Shown piece by piece: positions 27,575 to 36,286 of a stretch of 64,000 nt of DNA (position 1 is its first letter; each line of letters begins with the position of its first letter). The notes below the pieces were generated by a model that was not told where the DNA came from, made no database searches, and saw nothing but the letters and a program-made list of their open reading frames with translations. Made by a program: the position numbers and the translations under genes. Source of the DNA: JALOLG01 sp963776935 (GTDB lineage: Bacteria > Actinomycetota > Acidimicrobiia > Acidimicrobiales > Ilumatobacteraceae); the NCBI GenBank assembly GCA_963776935.1, contig CAVZOP010000001.1, positions 248,001 through 312,000 on the forward strand, read 5' to 3'.

Positions 27575-29167
27575 TTACTCCGTTGCCAGCGTCTTCGCGC
27601 TGTGGGCCTCGCCGACCTCGTCGGCATCGACCGATGTGGGGTCGACGACGATCTGGATTCCGCTGTCGGCGACGAACTGGTCCTTGAAGGCCTGCACCGC
27701 GTCGGCCAACGCATCGGGCACGGCACCCGTACGCAGCTCGGCCAGCATCGAAGCGTGGCGGCCGCGCATGTAGTCGAGCATCGCGGTCTCGAAGCGCTTG
27801 ACGTCGGGGGCCGGGATGTCGTCGAGGTAGCCGCGCGTGCCGGCGAAGATCGAGACGACCTGTTCCTCGACGGGCATCGGGCTGTTGAGCGGTTGCTTCA
27901 GGAGCTCGACCAGGCGGTAGCCGCGATCGAGCTGGGCCTTCGACACCGCGTCGAGCTCGGAGCCGAACGTGGCGAACGCCTCGAGCTCGCGGAACTGGGC
28001 GAGGTCGAGCTTCAGCGTGCCGGCGACGGCCTTCATCGACTTGACCTGGGCGGCGCCACCGACGCGTGACACCGAGATGCCCACGTCGACGGCCGGACGC
28101 ACGCCGGACTTGAACAGGTTCTCCTGGAGGTACACCTGGCCGTCGGTGATCGAGATCACGTTGGTCGGGATGTACGCCGAAACGTCGCCGGCCTTGGTCT
28201 CGATCACCGGCAGGGCGGTGAGTGATCCGGCGCCGTTCTCGTCGGACAGCTTGGCGGCCCGCTCGAGGAGCCGGCTGTGGAGGTAGAACACGTCGCCGGG
28301 GTAGGCCTCACGGCCCGGCGGCCGGCGCAGCAGCAGTGACAGCTGGCGGTAGGCCTCGGCCTGCTTCGACAAGTCGTCGTAGACGACGAGCGCGTGCTCG
28401 CCGTTCTCCATCCAGTGCTGACCCATCGCGCACCCGGCGTACGGGGCGAGGTACTTGAACGGCGCCGGGTCGGCGGCGGGGGCGATGACCACGACCGTGT
28501 ACTCCATCGCACCGGCCTGACGCATCGTCTCGACGGTCTGGGCGATCGTCGAGCCCTTCTGACCGATCGCCACGTAGATGCACTTCACGCCCTGACCCTT
28601 CTGGTTCAGGATCGTGTCGATGCAGACGGTGGTCTTGCCGGTCTTGCGGTCGCCGATGATCAGCTCGCGCTGACCGCGCCCGATGGGCGTCATCGCGTCG
28701 ATCGCCTTGATGCCGGTCTGCAGCGGCTCGTGCACCGGCTTGCGGCCCATGATGCCGGGCGCCTGGATCTCCATCCGGCGGGGCTGCACGCCGACCAGCT
28801 CTCCAAGGCCGTCGACCGGCTCGCCGAGGGCGTTGACGACGCGGCCGAGCACGCCGTCGCCGACGGGTACCGACAGGATGCGACCGGTGGCCTTGACGGT
28901 CTGGCCCTCCTGGATGTCGTCGGAGTTGCCGAGCACGACGGCGCCGATCGAGCGCTCGTCGAGGTTGAGGGCGAGACCGACCGTGCCGTCCTCGAACTCG
29001 AGCAGTTCGTTCACGGCCGCGTCCGGCAGGCCCGACACGCGGGCGATGCCGTCGCCGACCTCGGCGACACGACCAACGGTGCGAGCCTCGAGCGACGGCT
29101 CGAAGCCTTCGAGGTTCTTCTTGAGGGCCGCCGCGATGTCGGCGGCGGAGAGGGTGAGTTCAGCCAT
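27575..29167 (-). CDS. atpA: ATP synthase F1 alpha subunit
   Basis: The 530-residue non-catalytic nucleotide-binding subunit. The P-loop is GDRKTGKT (about 170-177) and the conserved C-terminal-region signature PAVDVGISVSRVGG contains the arginine finger. The start is ATG 29167, 12 bp after atpH. Confidence 0.98.
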   Translation of the reverse strand: MAELTLSAADIAAALKKNLEGFEPSLEARTVGRVAEVGDGIARVSGLPDAAVNELLEFEDGTVGLALNLDERSIGAVVLGNSDDIQEGQTVKATGRILSVPVGDGVLGRVVNALGEPVDGLGELVGVQPRRMEIQAPGIMGRKPVHEPLQTGIKAIDAMTPIGRGQRELIIGDRKTGKTTVCIDTILNQKGQGVKCIYVAIGQKGSTIAQTVETMRQAGAMEYTVVVIAPAADPAPFKYLAPYAGCAMGQHWMENGEHALVVYDDLSKQAEAYRQLSLLLRRPPGREAYPGDVFYLHSRLLERAAKLSDENGAGSLTALPVIETKAGDVSAYIPTNVISITDGQVYLQENLFKSGVRPAVDVGISVSRVGGAAQVKSMKAVAGTLKLDLAQFRELEAFATFGSELDAVSKAQLDRGYRLVELLKQPLNSPMPVEEQVVSIFAGTRGYLDDIPAPDVKRFETAMLDYMRGRHASMLAELRTGAVPDALADAVQAFKDQFVADSGIQIVVDPTSVDADEVGEAHSAKTLATE

Positions 29168-29179
29168 TGTGAGGATCTC

Positions 29180-29710
29180 CTACAGGCGGCTTTTCAACTG
29201 GTCGAGACGGGTGCGGACGCTGCCGTCGATGACGGTGTCGCCCACGGTGGCGACGATGCCTCCGAGCACGGAGGGATCGACGATCACCTTGAGGTTCACT
29301 TGCTTGCCGGTGGCGTTCGTCAACGCCGCCTTGAGACGGTCCTGCTGGTCGTCGGTGAGCGGAACCGCGCTGCGGACCTCGGCGACCTCGAGGTTCTTGG
29401 AGGCCGACGCCCGCTGCACGAGCTTGTCGATGATCGCCGGCAACTCGCGGCCGCGGCCCGAGCCGACCACCATCGACACCAGCTGCACGGTCGTCGACGT
29501 GGTCTTGTCGCCGAGCAGATCCTCGACGACCTTCTGGCGCATCGCGGCCGGCACCATCTCATCTGTAAGTGCGTCACGAAGTGACTCGTTCGACTCGTAG
29601 GTCCTGGCGAAGCGGAACAGCTCGTCTTCGACCTCGTCGAGCGTGCCCTCGGCGCGGGCGACCTCGAACAATGCCCGTGCGTACCCGTCGATGCGTCCCT
29701 CGTCACTCAT
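29180..29710 (-). CDS. atpH: ATP synthase F1 delta subunit
   Basis: A 176-residue subunit that joins F1 to the peripheral stalk. The family N-terminus GYARALFEVARAEGTLDEVE and C-terminal DPSVLGGIVATVGDTVIDGS are clear. ATG 29710 is the start; upstream in-frame ATG 29815 would read through a duplicated spacer and overlap atpF. The start region (GGAGCGAGCACATGAG) is a direct repeat of the atpF stop region 92 bp away. Confidence 0.95.
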   Translation of the reverse strand: MSDEGRIDGYARALFEVARAEGTLDEVEDELFRFARTYESNESLRDALTDEMVPAAMRQKVVEDLLGDKTTSTTVQLVSMVVGSGRGRELPAIIDKLVQRASASKNLEVAEVRSAVPLTDDQQDRLKAALTNATGKQVNLKVIVDPSVLGGIVATVGDTVIDGSVRTRLDQLKSRL

Positions 29711-29813
29711 GTGCTCGCTCCGTGTCGGATGGTCGTTTCCGCTCGCCGCAGATCCAACCGTCGTTTCTGTGTATTTACGAGCTCGCTCCAACTCCCGCTC
29801 ATGTGCTCGCTCC
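29706..29813. repeat. Pair of 16-bp direct repeats (92 bp apart) at the atpF/atpH junction
   Basis: On the coding strand GGAGCGAGCACATGAG occurs at 29798-29813, covering the atpF stop, and again at 29706-29721, covering the atpH start. Each copy could serve both as stop and start (ACATGAG contains TGA and ATG). A third partial copy, AGTTGGAGCGAGC, is in between. The layout suggests that an ancestral overlapping atpF stop/atpH start was split by a 92-bp duplication. Confidence 0.75.
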
Positions 29814-30368
29814 AACTCGCTGAATGAAGCTCTCGATCAGTTCCTGTTGGGTCGCGTCGTCGAGCGTCTCGATCACGACGTCGTCGACCACGGAGCTGGA
29901 GACGCGGATCATCTCGCTGCGCAGCTCGTCGCCGCTGCGACCGGCCGCCGCCTCGAGATCGGCTGCGGCGCGGGCCTCGAGCTCGGCGAGCTCGGTCTCG
30001 AGCCGCGCCCGTCCGTCGGTCAGCAGCGCCGCGGCCTCGTCGTCGGCGACGGCCAACAGCCGCTCGCGCTCCTCTTCGATGTTGCCTTTGGCCTGGCGGA
30101 TCTCGGCGGCCTCGGCGTCGGCGTCGGTGACCGCGGCTGCACTGGCATCGAGCTCGGCCTGGATCCGCGCCGTGCGGTCGGCGAGACCTTTCCTGACCGC
30201 CGGGCCGGCGTACTTGTACAGCAGGTAGAAGATGATCAGCGAGGCGAGGGTTCCGTAGATGATCTCCGCTTGCTCGGGGAACAGCCAGTGGTGGGTGACG
30301 ATCTGGCCGTTCTCGTCACGGTGCGGCTCTTCTTCGGCCGCGATCAGGATGGCGTTGACGAACCTCAT
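29799..30368 (-). CDS. atpF: ATP synthase Fo b subunit
   Basis: A 189-residue peripheral-stalk subunit. One membrane helix near residues 37-56 (IIYGTLASLIIFYLLYKYAG) is followed by a long charged coiled coil. ATG 30368 overlaps the stop of the upstream second b-type gene (ATGA). Two b-like genes in tandem imply a b/b' heterodimer stalk. Confidence 0.93.
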   Translation of the reverse strand: MRFVNAILIAAEEEPHRDENGQIVTHHWLFPEQAEIIYGTLASLIIFYLLYKYAGPAVRKGLADRTARIQAELDASAAAVTDADAEAAEIRQAKGNIEEERERLLAVADDEAAALLTDGRARLETELAELEARAAADLEAAAGRSGDELRSEMIRVSSSVVDDVVIETLDDATQQELIESFIQRVGAST

Positions 30369-30982
30369 TGTGCGGCCCCCACGGTCATCGCCGACGACAC
30401 GGCGCCGGTCACCACCGCGCGGTCCGGTTGCTTCCCGGTCGCCAGCACGACGATGTCCGAGGCGAGCTCGGTGACGGCCTCCTCGATCTGGGATCGAGCG
30501 GCTTCGCGCTCGGCGTCGACCCGGGCGATGGCCTCGGCGCGACGTTCGGCGATGCGCGCGTTCACCTCGGTGAGACGCTCCTGGCGTTCGGCCTCGAGTG
30601 TCTGGCGGGCGGCGTCGACGCGAGTCGCGGCCTCCGCTCGAACCGCCGCCAGCTGGGTCTGGTATTCCGACACCTCGGACTGGGCGGCCAGCCGGGTTGC
30701 GTCGGCGTCCTCGTGGCCGGCGCGGATGCTCGCGTAGCGGGCCTCCATCCCCTTCTTCATCCGCGGGTACAGCACCAGCCGCATCAACACCGCGAACACG
30801 ATGAACGATCCGGCGCCCCATATGAGCTCCTTGGGCTCGGGCGCGATCGGGCTCGGGCCGTCCTTCGGCTCGACATCGCTATGAGACTCTTCACCCTCCT
30901 CGGCGGCCTCGTCGTCGGCGACACCGACGAGTCGGACCTCGACGGGAGAGCTGCCCCGTTGGGTGGCGACGGCAATCAGCAC
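30365..30982 (-). CDS. ATP synthase Fo second b-type subunit (b')
   Basis: A 205-residue b-like protein. An N-terminal acidic segment of about 50 residues precedes a membrane helix (about 53-72, LIWGAGSFIVFAVLMRLVLY) and a long Ala/Arg/Glu coiled coil. A b-type protein, unlike atpF in sequence but alike in architecture. The stop overlaps the atpF start. ATG 30982 is the start given; the acidic N-terminus is unusual and a later start (none with a good RBS was seen) would shorten it. Confidence 0.88.
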   Translation of the reverse strand: MLIAVATQRGSSPVEVRLVGVADDEAAEEGEESHSDVEPKDGPSPIAPEPKELIWGAGSFIVFAVLMRLVLYPRMKKGMEARYASIRAGHEDADATRLAAQSEVSEYQTQLAAVRAEAATRVDAARQTLEAERQERLTEVNARIAERRAEAIARVDAEREAARSQIEEAVTELASDIVVLATGKQPDRAVVTGAVSSAMTVGAAQ

Positions 30983-31060
30983 GTCAGCTCCTTTGGTGGG
31001 ATTGGGGATCGGTTCGGATGGGGATTCGCTGGCGCGGACGCAAATGGCCTGGATGCGAGC

Positions 31061-31333
31061 TCAGAGCCCGAGGAGGATGAACACCACGAAGCCGATCAGG
31101 GCGAGCGCCTCGGTGAAGGCGATGCCCAAGAACATCGTGGTGCGCACCATGCCGGCTGCTTCCGGCTGCCGGGCCATCGCCTCGATGGCCTTGCCGGCGA
31201 CGTAGCCGATGCCGATGCCGGGTCCGATGGCCGCGAGGCCGTACGCAAAGCCGGCGCCGATGGCCGCGTTGGCAGCCTTCTGGTCGTCGGCGTTGAGAGC
31301 GGCTTGGGCAACCAGGCCGGTGATTGCTTCCAT
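31061..31333 (-). CDS. atpE: ATP synthase Fo c subunit
   Basis: A 90-residue two-helix proteolipid that forms the rotor ring. The polar loop is ARQPE (about 54-58) and the ion-carrying carboxylate is E75 in AFTEALALIG. The Gln/Thr set that marks sodium-binding rings is absent, so proton coupling is expected. The start is ATG 31333. Confidence 0.97.
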   Translation of the reverse strand: MEAITGLVAQAALNADDQKAANAAIGAGFAYGLAAIGPGIGIGYVAGKAIEAMARQPEAAGMVRTTMFLGIAFTEALALIGFVVFILLGL

Positions 31334-31404
31334 GGTGGTGTCTTTCTCCTATGAGTGGAACGTGAGTGGGAGATCGGGAACTGATCGAATGGGGCGCGGT
31401 CGCG

Positions 31405-32247
31405 TCAGGCGACGGCTTCGGCGGGTGTAGCGACGGGCTTGGGGGACTCGTCCTCGAGGGTGAGCAGGTCCACCACCTCGGAATGCTCTTCGTGCTCGTC
31501 GTGGCCCGCCATCGAGAGGCCGATGTACACGCAGGCGAGGATCGTGAAGATGTACGCCTGCAGGAAGCCGACGAGCACCTCGAAGGCGGTGACGAACGTG
31601 AGCATGAAGAACGGCAGGACCGCCATCGGCTTCAAGGCGATCGTGTCGCTCTGCACCAGCGCCTCGGTGAGGATGGCGAACGTGACGAGCAGCATGTGAC
31701 CGGCGAGCATGTTGGCGAAGAGTCGGATCATCAGGGCGAACGGCCGCAGCAGGATGTTCGACACGAATTCGATGAGCCCCACGAGCGGCTTCATCGCCAC
31801 CGGCACGCCGGGCGGCCACAACATGTGGGTGAGGTAGCCGAGCTTCTGGTGCTTGAACCCGACGCCGTTGTACATGAACCACACGACGATGGCGAGGAAG
31901 AACGGGATCGCCATCCGGGCCGTCGCCGGCATGTAGATGATCGGGATGATCCCGGGAACGTTGCACAGGTAGATGAAGATGAAGAACGACAGCATGTGGG
32001 GCGTCCACTTGAGCCCCTGCTTGCCCATCGTCTCCATGATCAGACCCTCGATGAACTCGACGACGATCTCGGCCAGGTTGCGGACCCCCGTGGGCGCCAC
32101 CAGCGGATCCTTGCGGGCAGCCAACAAGAAGACGGTCGTGCCGATGATCGTCGCCGCGCAGGCGATCATGGCGATCTTGTTGAAGGTGGGGAACAGGTCG
32201 ACCCACCGGACCACTTCGTTGATTTCGGGGAACTCGAGTCCGAGCAC
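31405..32247 (-). CDS. atpB: ATP synthase Fo a subunit
   Basis: A 280-residue membrane subunit that provides the proton half-channels. The essential arginine is in LRPFALMIRLFANMLAGH, with further conserved stretches FIYLCNVPGIIP and LQAYIFTILACVYI. The acidic/polar C-terminal tail of about 30 residues is longer than usual. The start is GTG 32247. Confidence 0.97.
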   Translation of the reverse strand: MLGLEFPEINEVVRWVDLFPTFNKIAMIACAATIIGTTVFLLAARKDPLVAPTGVRNLAEIVVEFIEGLIMETMGKQGLKWTPHMLSFFIFIYLCNVPGIIPIIYMPATARMAIPFFLAIVVWFMYNGVGFKHQKLGYLTHMLWPPGVPVAMKPLVGLIEFVSNILLRPFALMIRLFANMLAGHMLLVTFAILTEALVQSDTIALKPMAVLPFFMLTFVTAFEVLVGFLQAYIFTILACVYIGLSMAGHDEHEEHSEVVDLLTLEDESPKPVATPAEAVA

Positions 32248-32316
32248 GGAGGCTGTCCTTTGCGGTGACTGGGGTCGTGACGGGAACGGTCGTTGTGGCG
32301 CGGGGTTGCGTGTGCG

Positions 32317-32764
32317 TTACGGGCGTGCGGGTTTCAAGCCGGGATGGGCGAGTGAGATGGCGACGTACTTGAGCTCCCAGACGAGGAGCCCGAGGTGCGT
32401 GACAATGATGCTCGTTCCGAGCGCCGGGAGCGAAATCCACGCCGTGTCCTTGACGACGTAGACGGCGACGAAGATCAGCGCCAGACGGAACAGGTAGCCG
32501 AACAGGACGCCGCCCATCATCACGGCCAATGAGATGCGGCCGGTCACGGCGATGATCGCCGCCGACAGTCCGAAGTTCACGAGCACCGAGCGCGATCGCG
32601 TAGGCGCTGCTGTACGCGCCGTCGCTGCCCCAGATCACACCACAGATGGCGATGAGCACCGGCGCCGCGACCAGGCCACGCTTCACCATGTCGATCGAGA
32701 CCTCGACCTCGGGCGCCGGTCCCTCGAGGCGGGTGGTGAGCGCGGACGGTTGCGGCTTGGGCAT
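32317..32764 (-). CDS. AtpI-like membrane protein of the atp operon, frameshifted near 32585
   Basis: About 148 residues with four hydrophobic segments. The N-terminal part (MPKPQPSALTTRLEGPAPEV, then MVKRGLVAAPVLIAICGVIW) is in one frame and the rest (VLVNFGLSAAIIAVTGRISL onwards) in another. Removing one G from CTCGGTG joins them. Its position between atpZ and atpB and its topology fit the AtpI-type accessory protein that helps ring assembly or magnesium supply. ATG 32764 overlaps the stop of the upstream gene. Confidence 0.78.
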
Positions 32765-33069
32765 CAGGCCACCACCCGCTTCGAATCGGGCGGCGATTCG
32801 GGAGCCGATCCTGAGCCTGATCCGGGCCTCGAGCTCCCGCGGCGATCGGCGTCGAGGCGATCCATGCGGGCGATGTACGCGTACTTGAAGCGGAGGAACA
32901 CCCCGACCGCGCCGACCAGCATCATCCCGATCGTGAACACCGGTGTCGTGCCGAGCCAGCGGTCGATCAGGACACCGAGACCGAGGAACAGCACGAGGGC
33001 GAAGGCCGCCTCCATCCCCTGGACGACCGAATCGTCGGGCTCCACTCGTTTCGGGATGGGGTGTCTCAT
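32764..33069 (-). CDS. AtpZ/AtpI-family small membrane protein
   Basis: A 101-residue protein with two membrane helices, LVLFLGLGVLIDRWLGTTPV and FTIGMMLVGAVGVFLRFKY (about 23-62), the pattern of the AtpZ/AtpI family. A Gly/Ser-rich tail follows. ATG 33069 makes it the first gene of the ATP synthase operon proper; the leader upstream has two overlapping inverted repeats. Confidence 0.82.
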   Translation of the reverse strand: MRHPIPKRVEPDDSVVQGMEAAFALVLFLGLGVLIDRWLGTTPVFTIGMMLVGAVGVFLRFKYAYIARMDRLDADRRGSSRPGSGSGSAPESPPDSKRVVA

Positions 33070-33079
33070 CGGTCACAGG

Positions 33080-33124
33080 GTTTCACAGCCTCGCCGGTGA
33101 AGCTTGTGAAACTAAGCACAAGCT
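33080..33124. promoter_or_regulatory. Two overlapping, mutually exclusive inverted repeats in the atp operon leader
   Basis: Repeat A pairs GTTTCACA (33080-33087) with TGTGAAAC (33105-33112). Repeat B pairs AGCTTGTG (33101-33108) with CACAAGCT (33117-33124). Both are perfect over 8 bp and share bases 33105-33108, so only one stem can form at a time. They lie 11-55 bp upstream of the first atp operon start and could be an attenuator-like switch or a cluster of regulator half-sites (TGTGA/TCACA recurs). Confidence 0.6.
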
Positions 33125-33172
33125 AACCCGTCCACCCCACCCAGCGCAACTACGTCTCACGTCAAACCCGAA

Positions 33173-33215
33173 CTGTCTGCTTCAGACTGCTCGTGTGCTC
33201 ATCTGAGGCAGACAG
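33173..33215. repeat. 43-nt dispersed palindrome, copy 5
   Basis: Left arm CTGTCTGCTTCAGAC, 13-nt loop TGCTCGTGTGCTC, right arm ATCTGAGGCAGACAG; one wobble and one mismatch. It begins 9 nt after the wecA-like stop and lies upstream of the atp leader, separating the two transcription units. Confidence 0.92.
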
Positions 33216-33224
33216 TTCGGGGGT

Positions 33225-34350
33225 TCAGGTGAGGCCGTTGGTGCGGCGGCGGACGCTCGGGTGGAAGACGGTGAACAACACGATCGCCAGCGCGCCGATC
33301 CCGAACGGAAGGTAGGTCGGGTTCTCGTTGGTGAGGACCGGGTAGAGCACGAACGCCGACAGCAACGCGGTCCACGTCCACAGGATCAGCACGCTGCGCC
33401 GGTGACCGTGGCCGAGGTTCATCAGGCGATGGTGCAGGTGCCCCTTGTCGGCGACGTCGATCGCCTGGCGGCGGGTGGTGCGGCGCACGATCGCGAACAG
33501 CGTGTCGAGGATCGGCACGCCGAGGATCAGCAGCGGGATCACCAACGGGGCGAGGAAGAAGAACGTCTGGCCGACGAATGCTTGCGTGTTCTCGTCGGCG
33601 CGTCCGCCGACGACGCTCGTCGAGACGGCCATCAGCAGCCCGAGGAGGAACGCGCCGCCGTCGCCCATGAAGATCCGCGCCGGGTTGAAGTTGTGCGGGA
33701 GGAAGCCGAGGCACAGCCCGACCGTGATGATCGCGAACAGCGGACCGATGTTCGGCGCCGACAGCAGGTCGAGCTCGTCGAGCCGGTTGCTGTAGAGGAA
33801 GAACGCCCCGGCACCGATGGCGACGATCCCGGCCGCGAGCCCGTCGAGGCCGTCGATGAGGTTGATCGCCTGCGTCATCACGAGCAGCCACAGCACGGTG
33901 ACGAGTGGCTTCCAGTCGGCGGACAGGACGATCACTCCATAGAACGGAACGCGGAAGGAGTACATCGTCACGCCGAACCACACCAGCGTGATGCCGGCGA
34001 GGACGGTGCCGGTCACCTTCGCCGGAGGCGCGAATGTCGTAGATGTCGTCGATGAAGCCGACGGCGAAGATGACGATCGCGGCGATCGCGACACCGAGCG
34101 GCTCGGTGTTGGTGTGGAACAACCCGTCGAACTGACCGAGCATGCGTGCGACACCGAGGGCGACGAAGAAGCCGATCAGCATCGCCAGACCACCGACATC
34201 GGGGACGGGCGACGTGTGGACCGATCGCTCGTTGGGGATGTACACCCAACCGTGCCGCTTGGCGTACCAACCGACCACCGGGGTGACGAGGAACGTCACC
34301 ACCGCGGCGACGAGGCCGATGATGAGGTAGTCACCCAACGTCGGCAGCAT
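33225..34350 (-). CDS. Undecaprenyl-phosphate glycosyl-1-phosphate transferase (WecA/TagO/MraY family), frameshifted near 34026
   Basis: About 375 residues, an integral membrane enzyme that loads the first sugar phosphate onto undecaprenyl phosphate. The Mg-binding aspartates are in FIDDIYDIR, the middle has NLIDGLDGLAAG, and the third motif is FMGDGGAFLLGL. The histidine loop DKGHLHHRLMNLGH places it in the WecA/TagO branch rather than MraY. The frame change near 34026 disappears if one C is removed from GCGCCTCC (DIRAPAKVTG). ATG 34350 is the start. Adjacent to the atp operon as rfe is in mycobacteria. Confidence 0.9.
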
Positions 34351-34438
34351 CGAAGGTCAGCCTACGGGAGTGCTCGACCGGTGCTCATCCGCGCCGCGAC
34401 ACGTCCGTGACGTTCACGCCCGGCTGTCGGCTCGTGGA

Positions 34439-35698
34439 TCAGGAGGCGAGGTCGGCGTAGGCGGGGAACCGGGCGCACAGCTCGGCGACCTCCTTGCGCA
34501 CGATCTCGATCTCGTCGGCGTCGTCGCGGCCACGCAGCACCCTGGCGATGCCGCCTGCGATCAGCGGCATCTCGGCCTCCGTCATGCCCTGCGTCGTGAC
34601 CGAAGGAGTGCCGATCCGCAGCCCGCTCGTCACGAACGGGCTGCGCGGGTCGTCGGGGATGGAGTTCTTGTTGAGCGTGATGCCCGCCTCGTCGAGCACC
34701 GACTGCGCTTCCTTGCCGGTGAGCTCGGCGTCGAACGGGCGCAGATCGACCACCATCAGGTGGTTGTCGGTGCCGCCGGACACGAGGCGGAAGCCCTCGA
34801 CGACCAACGCCTCGGCCAACGCCGACGCATTGCGCACGATCTGCTGGGCGTACTCGCGGAAGCTCGGATGGGCGGCTTCGTGGAACGCGACGGCCTTGCC
34901 GGCGATGACGTTCTCGAGCGGTCCGCCCTGCCAGCCGGGGAACACGGCCTTGTCGATCGCCGCGGCGTGGGTCTTGGTGGACAGGATGCACCCGCCACGT
35001 GGCCCGCGGAGCGTCTTGTGCGTCGTGAACGTGACGACGTCGGCGTACGGCACCGGATCGGGGTGGACCCCACCGGCGATCAGGCCGGCGACGTGGGCGG
35101 CGTCGAACATGAACAGCGCCCCGACCTCGTCGGCGATGGCGCGGAACGGTTCGGGATCGAGGCGGCGCGGGTAGCTCGTCGTGCCGGCCACGATCAGCTT
35201 GGGGCGGTGCTCGAGGGCGAGCTCGCGGACCTGGTCGAGGTCGATCCGCTCGTCGCCCGGAGTGATGCCGTAGGCGACGAAGTGATAGAGGATGCCGCTC
35301 GCGTTCACCGGTGAACCGTGGGTGAGGTGACCGCCGTGGTCGAGGCTGAGTCCGAGCACGGTGTCGCCCGGTTTGAGCAGCGCCTGGTACACGCACATGT
35401 TGGCGTTGGCACCGGAGTGCGGTTGGACGTTGGCGTGTTCGGCGCCGAACAGTGCCTTGGCGCGCTCGATGGCGAGGGCTTCGACGTCGTCGATGACCGC
35501 GTTGCCGCCGTAGTAGCGCTTGCCCGGATACCCCTCGGAGTACTTGTTGGTGAGCACCGATCCCACCGCACGCATCACGGCCGGCGACGTGAAGTTCTCG
35601 CTGGCGATGAGCTGGAGGCCGGTCGTCTGGCGCTCGAGCTCGCGCTGCAGCAGGTCGGTGATCTCGGTGTCGGGATCGATGTCGGAGGGGTAGGGCAT
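34439..35698 (-). CDS. glyA: Serine hydroxymethyltransferase
   Basis: A PLP enzyme interconverting serine and glycine with tetrahydrofolate. The 419 residues are full length. The folate/PLP motifs LQLIASENFTS (about 29-39) and the PLP lysine K228 in VVTFTTHKTLRGPRGG are intact. ATG 35698 overlaps the TGA of rpiB (ATGA), so the two are coupled. Confidence 0.97.
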   Translation of the reverse strand: MPYPSDIDPDTEITDLLQRELERQTTGLQLIASENFTSPAVMRAVGSVLTNKYSEGYPGKRYYGGNAVIDDVEALAIERAKALFGAEHANVQPHSGANANMCVYQALLKPGDTVLGLSLDHGGHLTHGSPVNASGILYHFVAYGITPGDERIDLDQVRELALEHRPKLIVAGTTSYPRRLDPEPFRAIADEVGALFMFDAAHVAGLIAGGVHPDPVPYADVVTFTTHKTLRGPRGGCILSTKTHAAAIDKAVFPGWQGGPLENVIAGKAVAFHEAAHPSFREYAQQIVRNASALAEALVVEGFRLVSGGTDNHLMVVDLRPFDAELTGKEAQSVLDEAGITLNKNSIPDDPRSPFVTSGLRIGTPSVTTQGMTEAEMPLIAGGIARVLRGRDDADEIEIVRKEVAELCARFPAYADLAS

Positions 35699-36144
35699 CA
35701 GAACTGCTCCTCGAGCTCGGAGATTTGGGCGACCCGCCGGGCATGGCGGCCGCCCTCGAACGACGTCGACAGGAACACCGCGAGGATCTCCTCGGCGAGC
35801 CCGACGCCGACGACGCGGGCGCCGATCGACAGCACGTTGGCATCGTTGTGCGCCCGCGCCAGGCGAGCGGTGTACAGGTCGTTGCAGAGCGCGGCGCGCA
35901 CCCCGCGCACCTTGTTGGCGGCGAGCTGCTCGCCCTGTCCGCTGCCGCCGACCACGATGCCGACGTCGGCGATTCCGTCGCGCACGCTGCGCCCGGCGGC
36001 GGCGCAGAACAGCGGGTAGTCGACGGCGTCGGTCGAGTCGGTGCCGTGATCGATGATCTGGTGGCCCTCCGCCGACAGCACCTCGACGAAGTGCTGTTTC
36101 AGCTCGAACCCGGCGTGATCGGACCCGAGAGCGATGCGTGCCAC
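35698..36144 (-). CDS. rpiB: Ribose-5-phosphate isomerase B, mycobacterial type
   Basis: Interconverts ribose-5-phosphate and ribulose-5-phosphate. The 148 residues begin GTG 36144, VARIALGSDHAGFELKQ, preferred over the upstream start because homology starts there. The loop VGGSGQGEQLAANKV has Ser-Gly and Glu where the E. coli enzyme has its catalytic cysteine, the arrangement of the M. tuberculosis type that uses a glutamate. It is translationally coupled to glyA. Confidence 0.94.
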   Translation of the reverse strand: MARIALGSDHAGFELKQHFVEVLSAEGHQIIDHGTDSTDAVDYPLFCAAAGRSVRDGIADVGIVVGGSGQGEQLAANKVRGVRAALCNDLYTARLARAHNDANVLSIGARVVGVGLAEEILAVFLSTSFEGGRHARRVAQISELEEQF

Positions 36145-36286
36145 GACGCCCGAGTGTACGAGGCCCGCCGCGGCCACCCCGGCCGTATTGACGAAACGTC
36201 AGCCAACCCCCCGGAGCGATCTGCTGCATCCGGCCCGTGGCTTCCGACGGGGCAGACGGAACGGCCTGTGCCTATTGTCCGGCTCG

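Noticed and set aside
25108..27687. An 859-codon open frame opposite atpD and atpG
   Set aside because: It is antisense to strongly conserved subunits and arises from codon bias in GC-rich DNA; no domain or ribosome site supports it.
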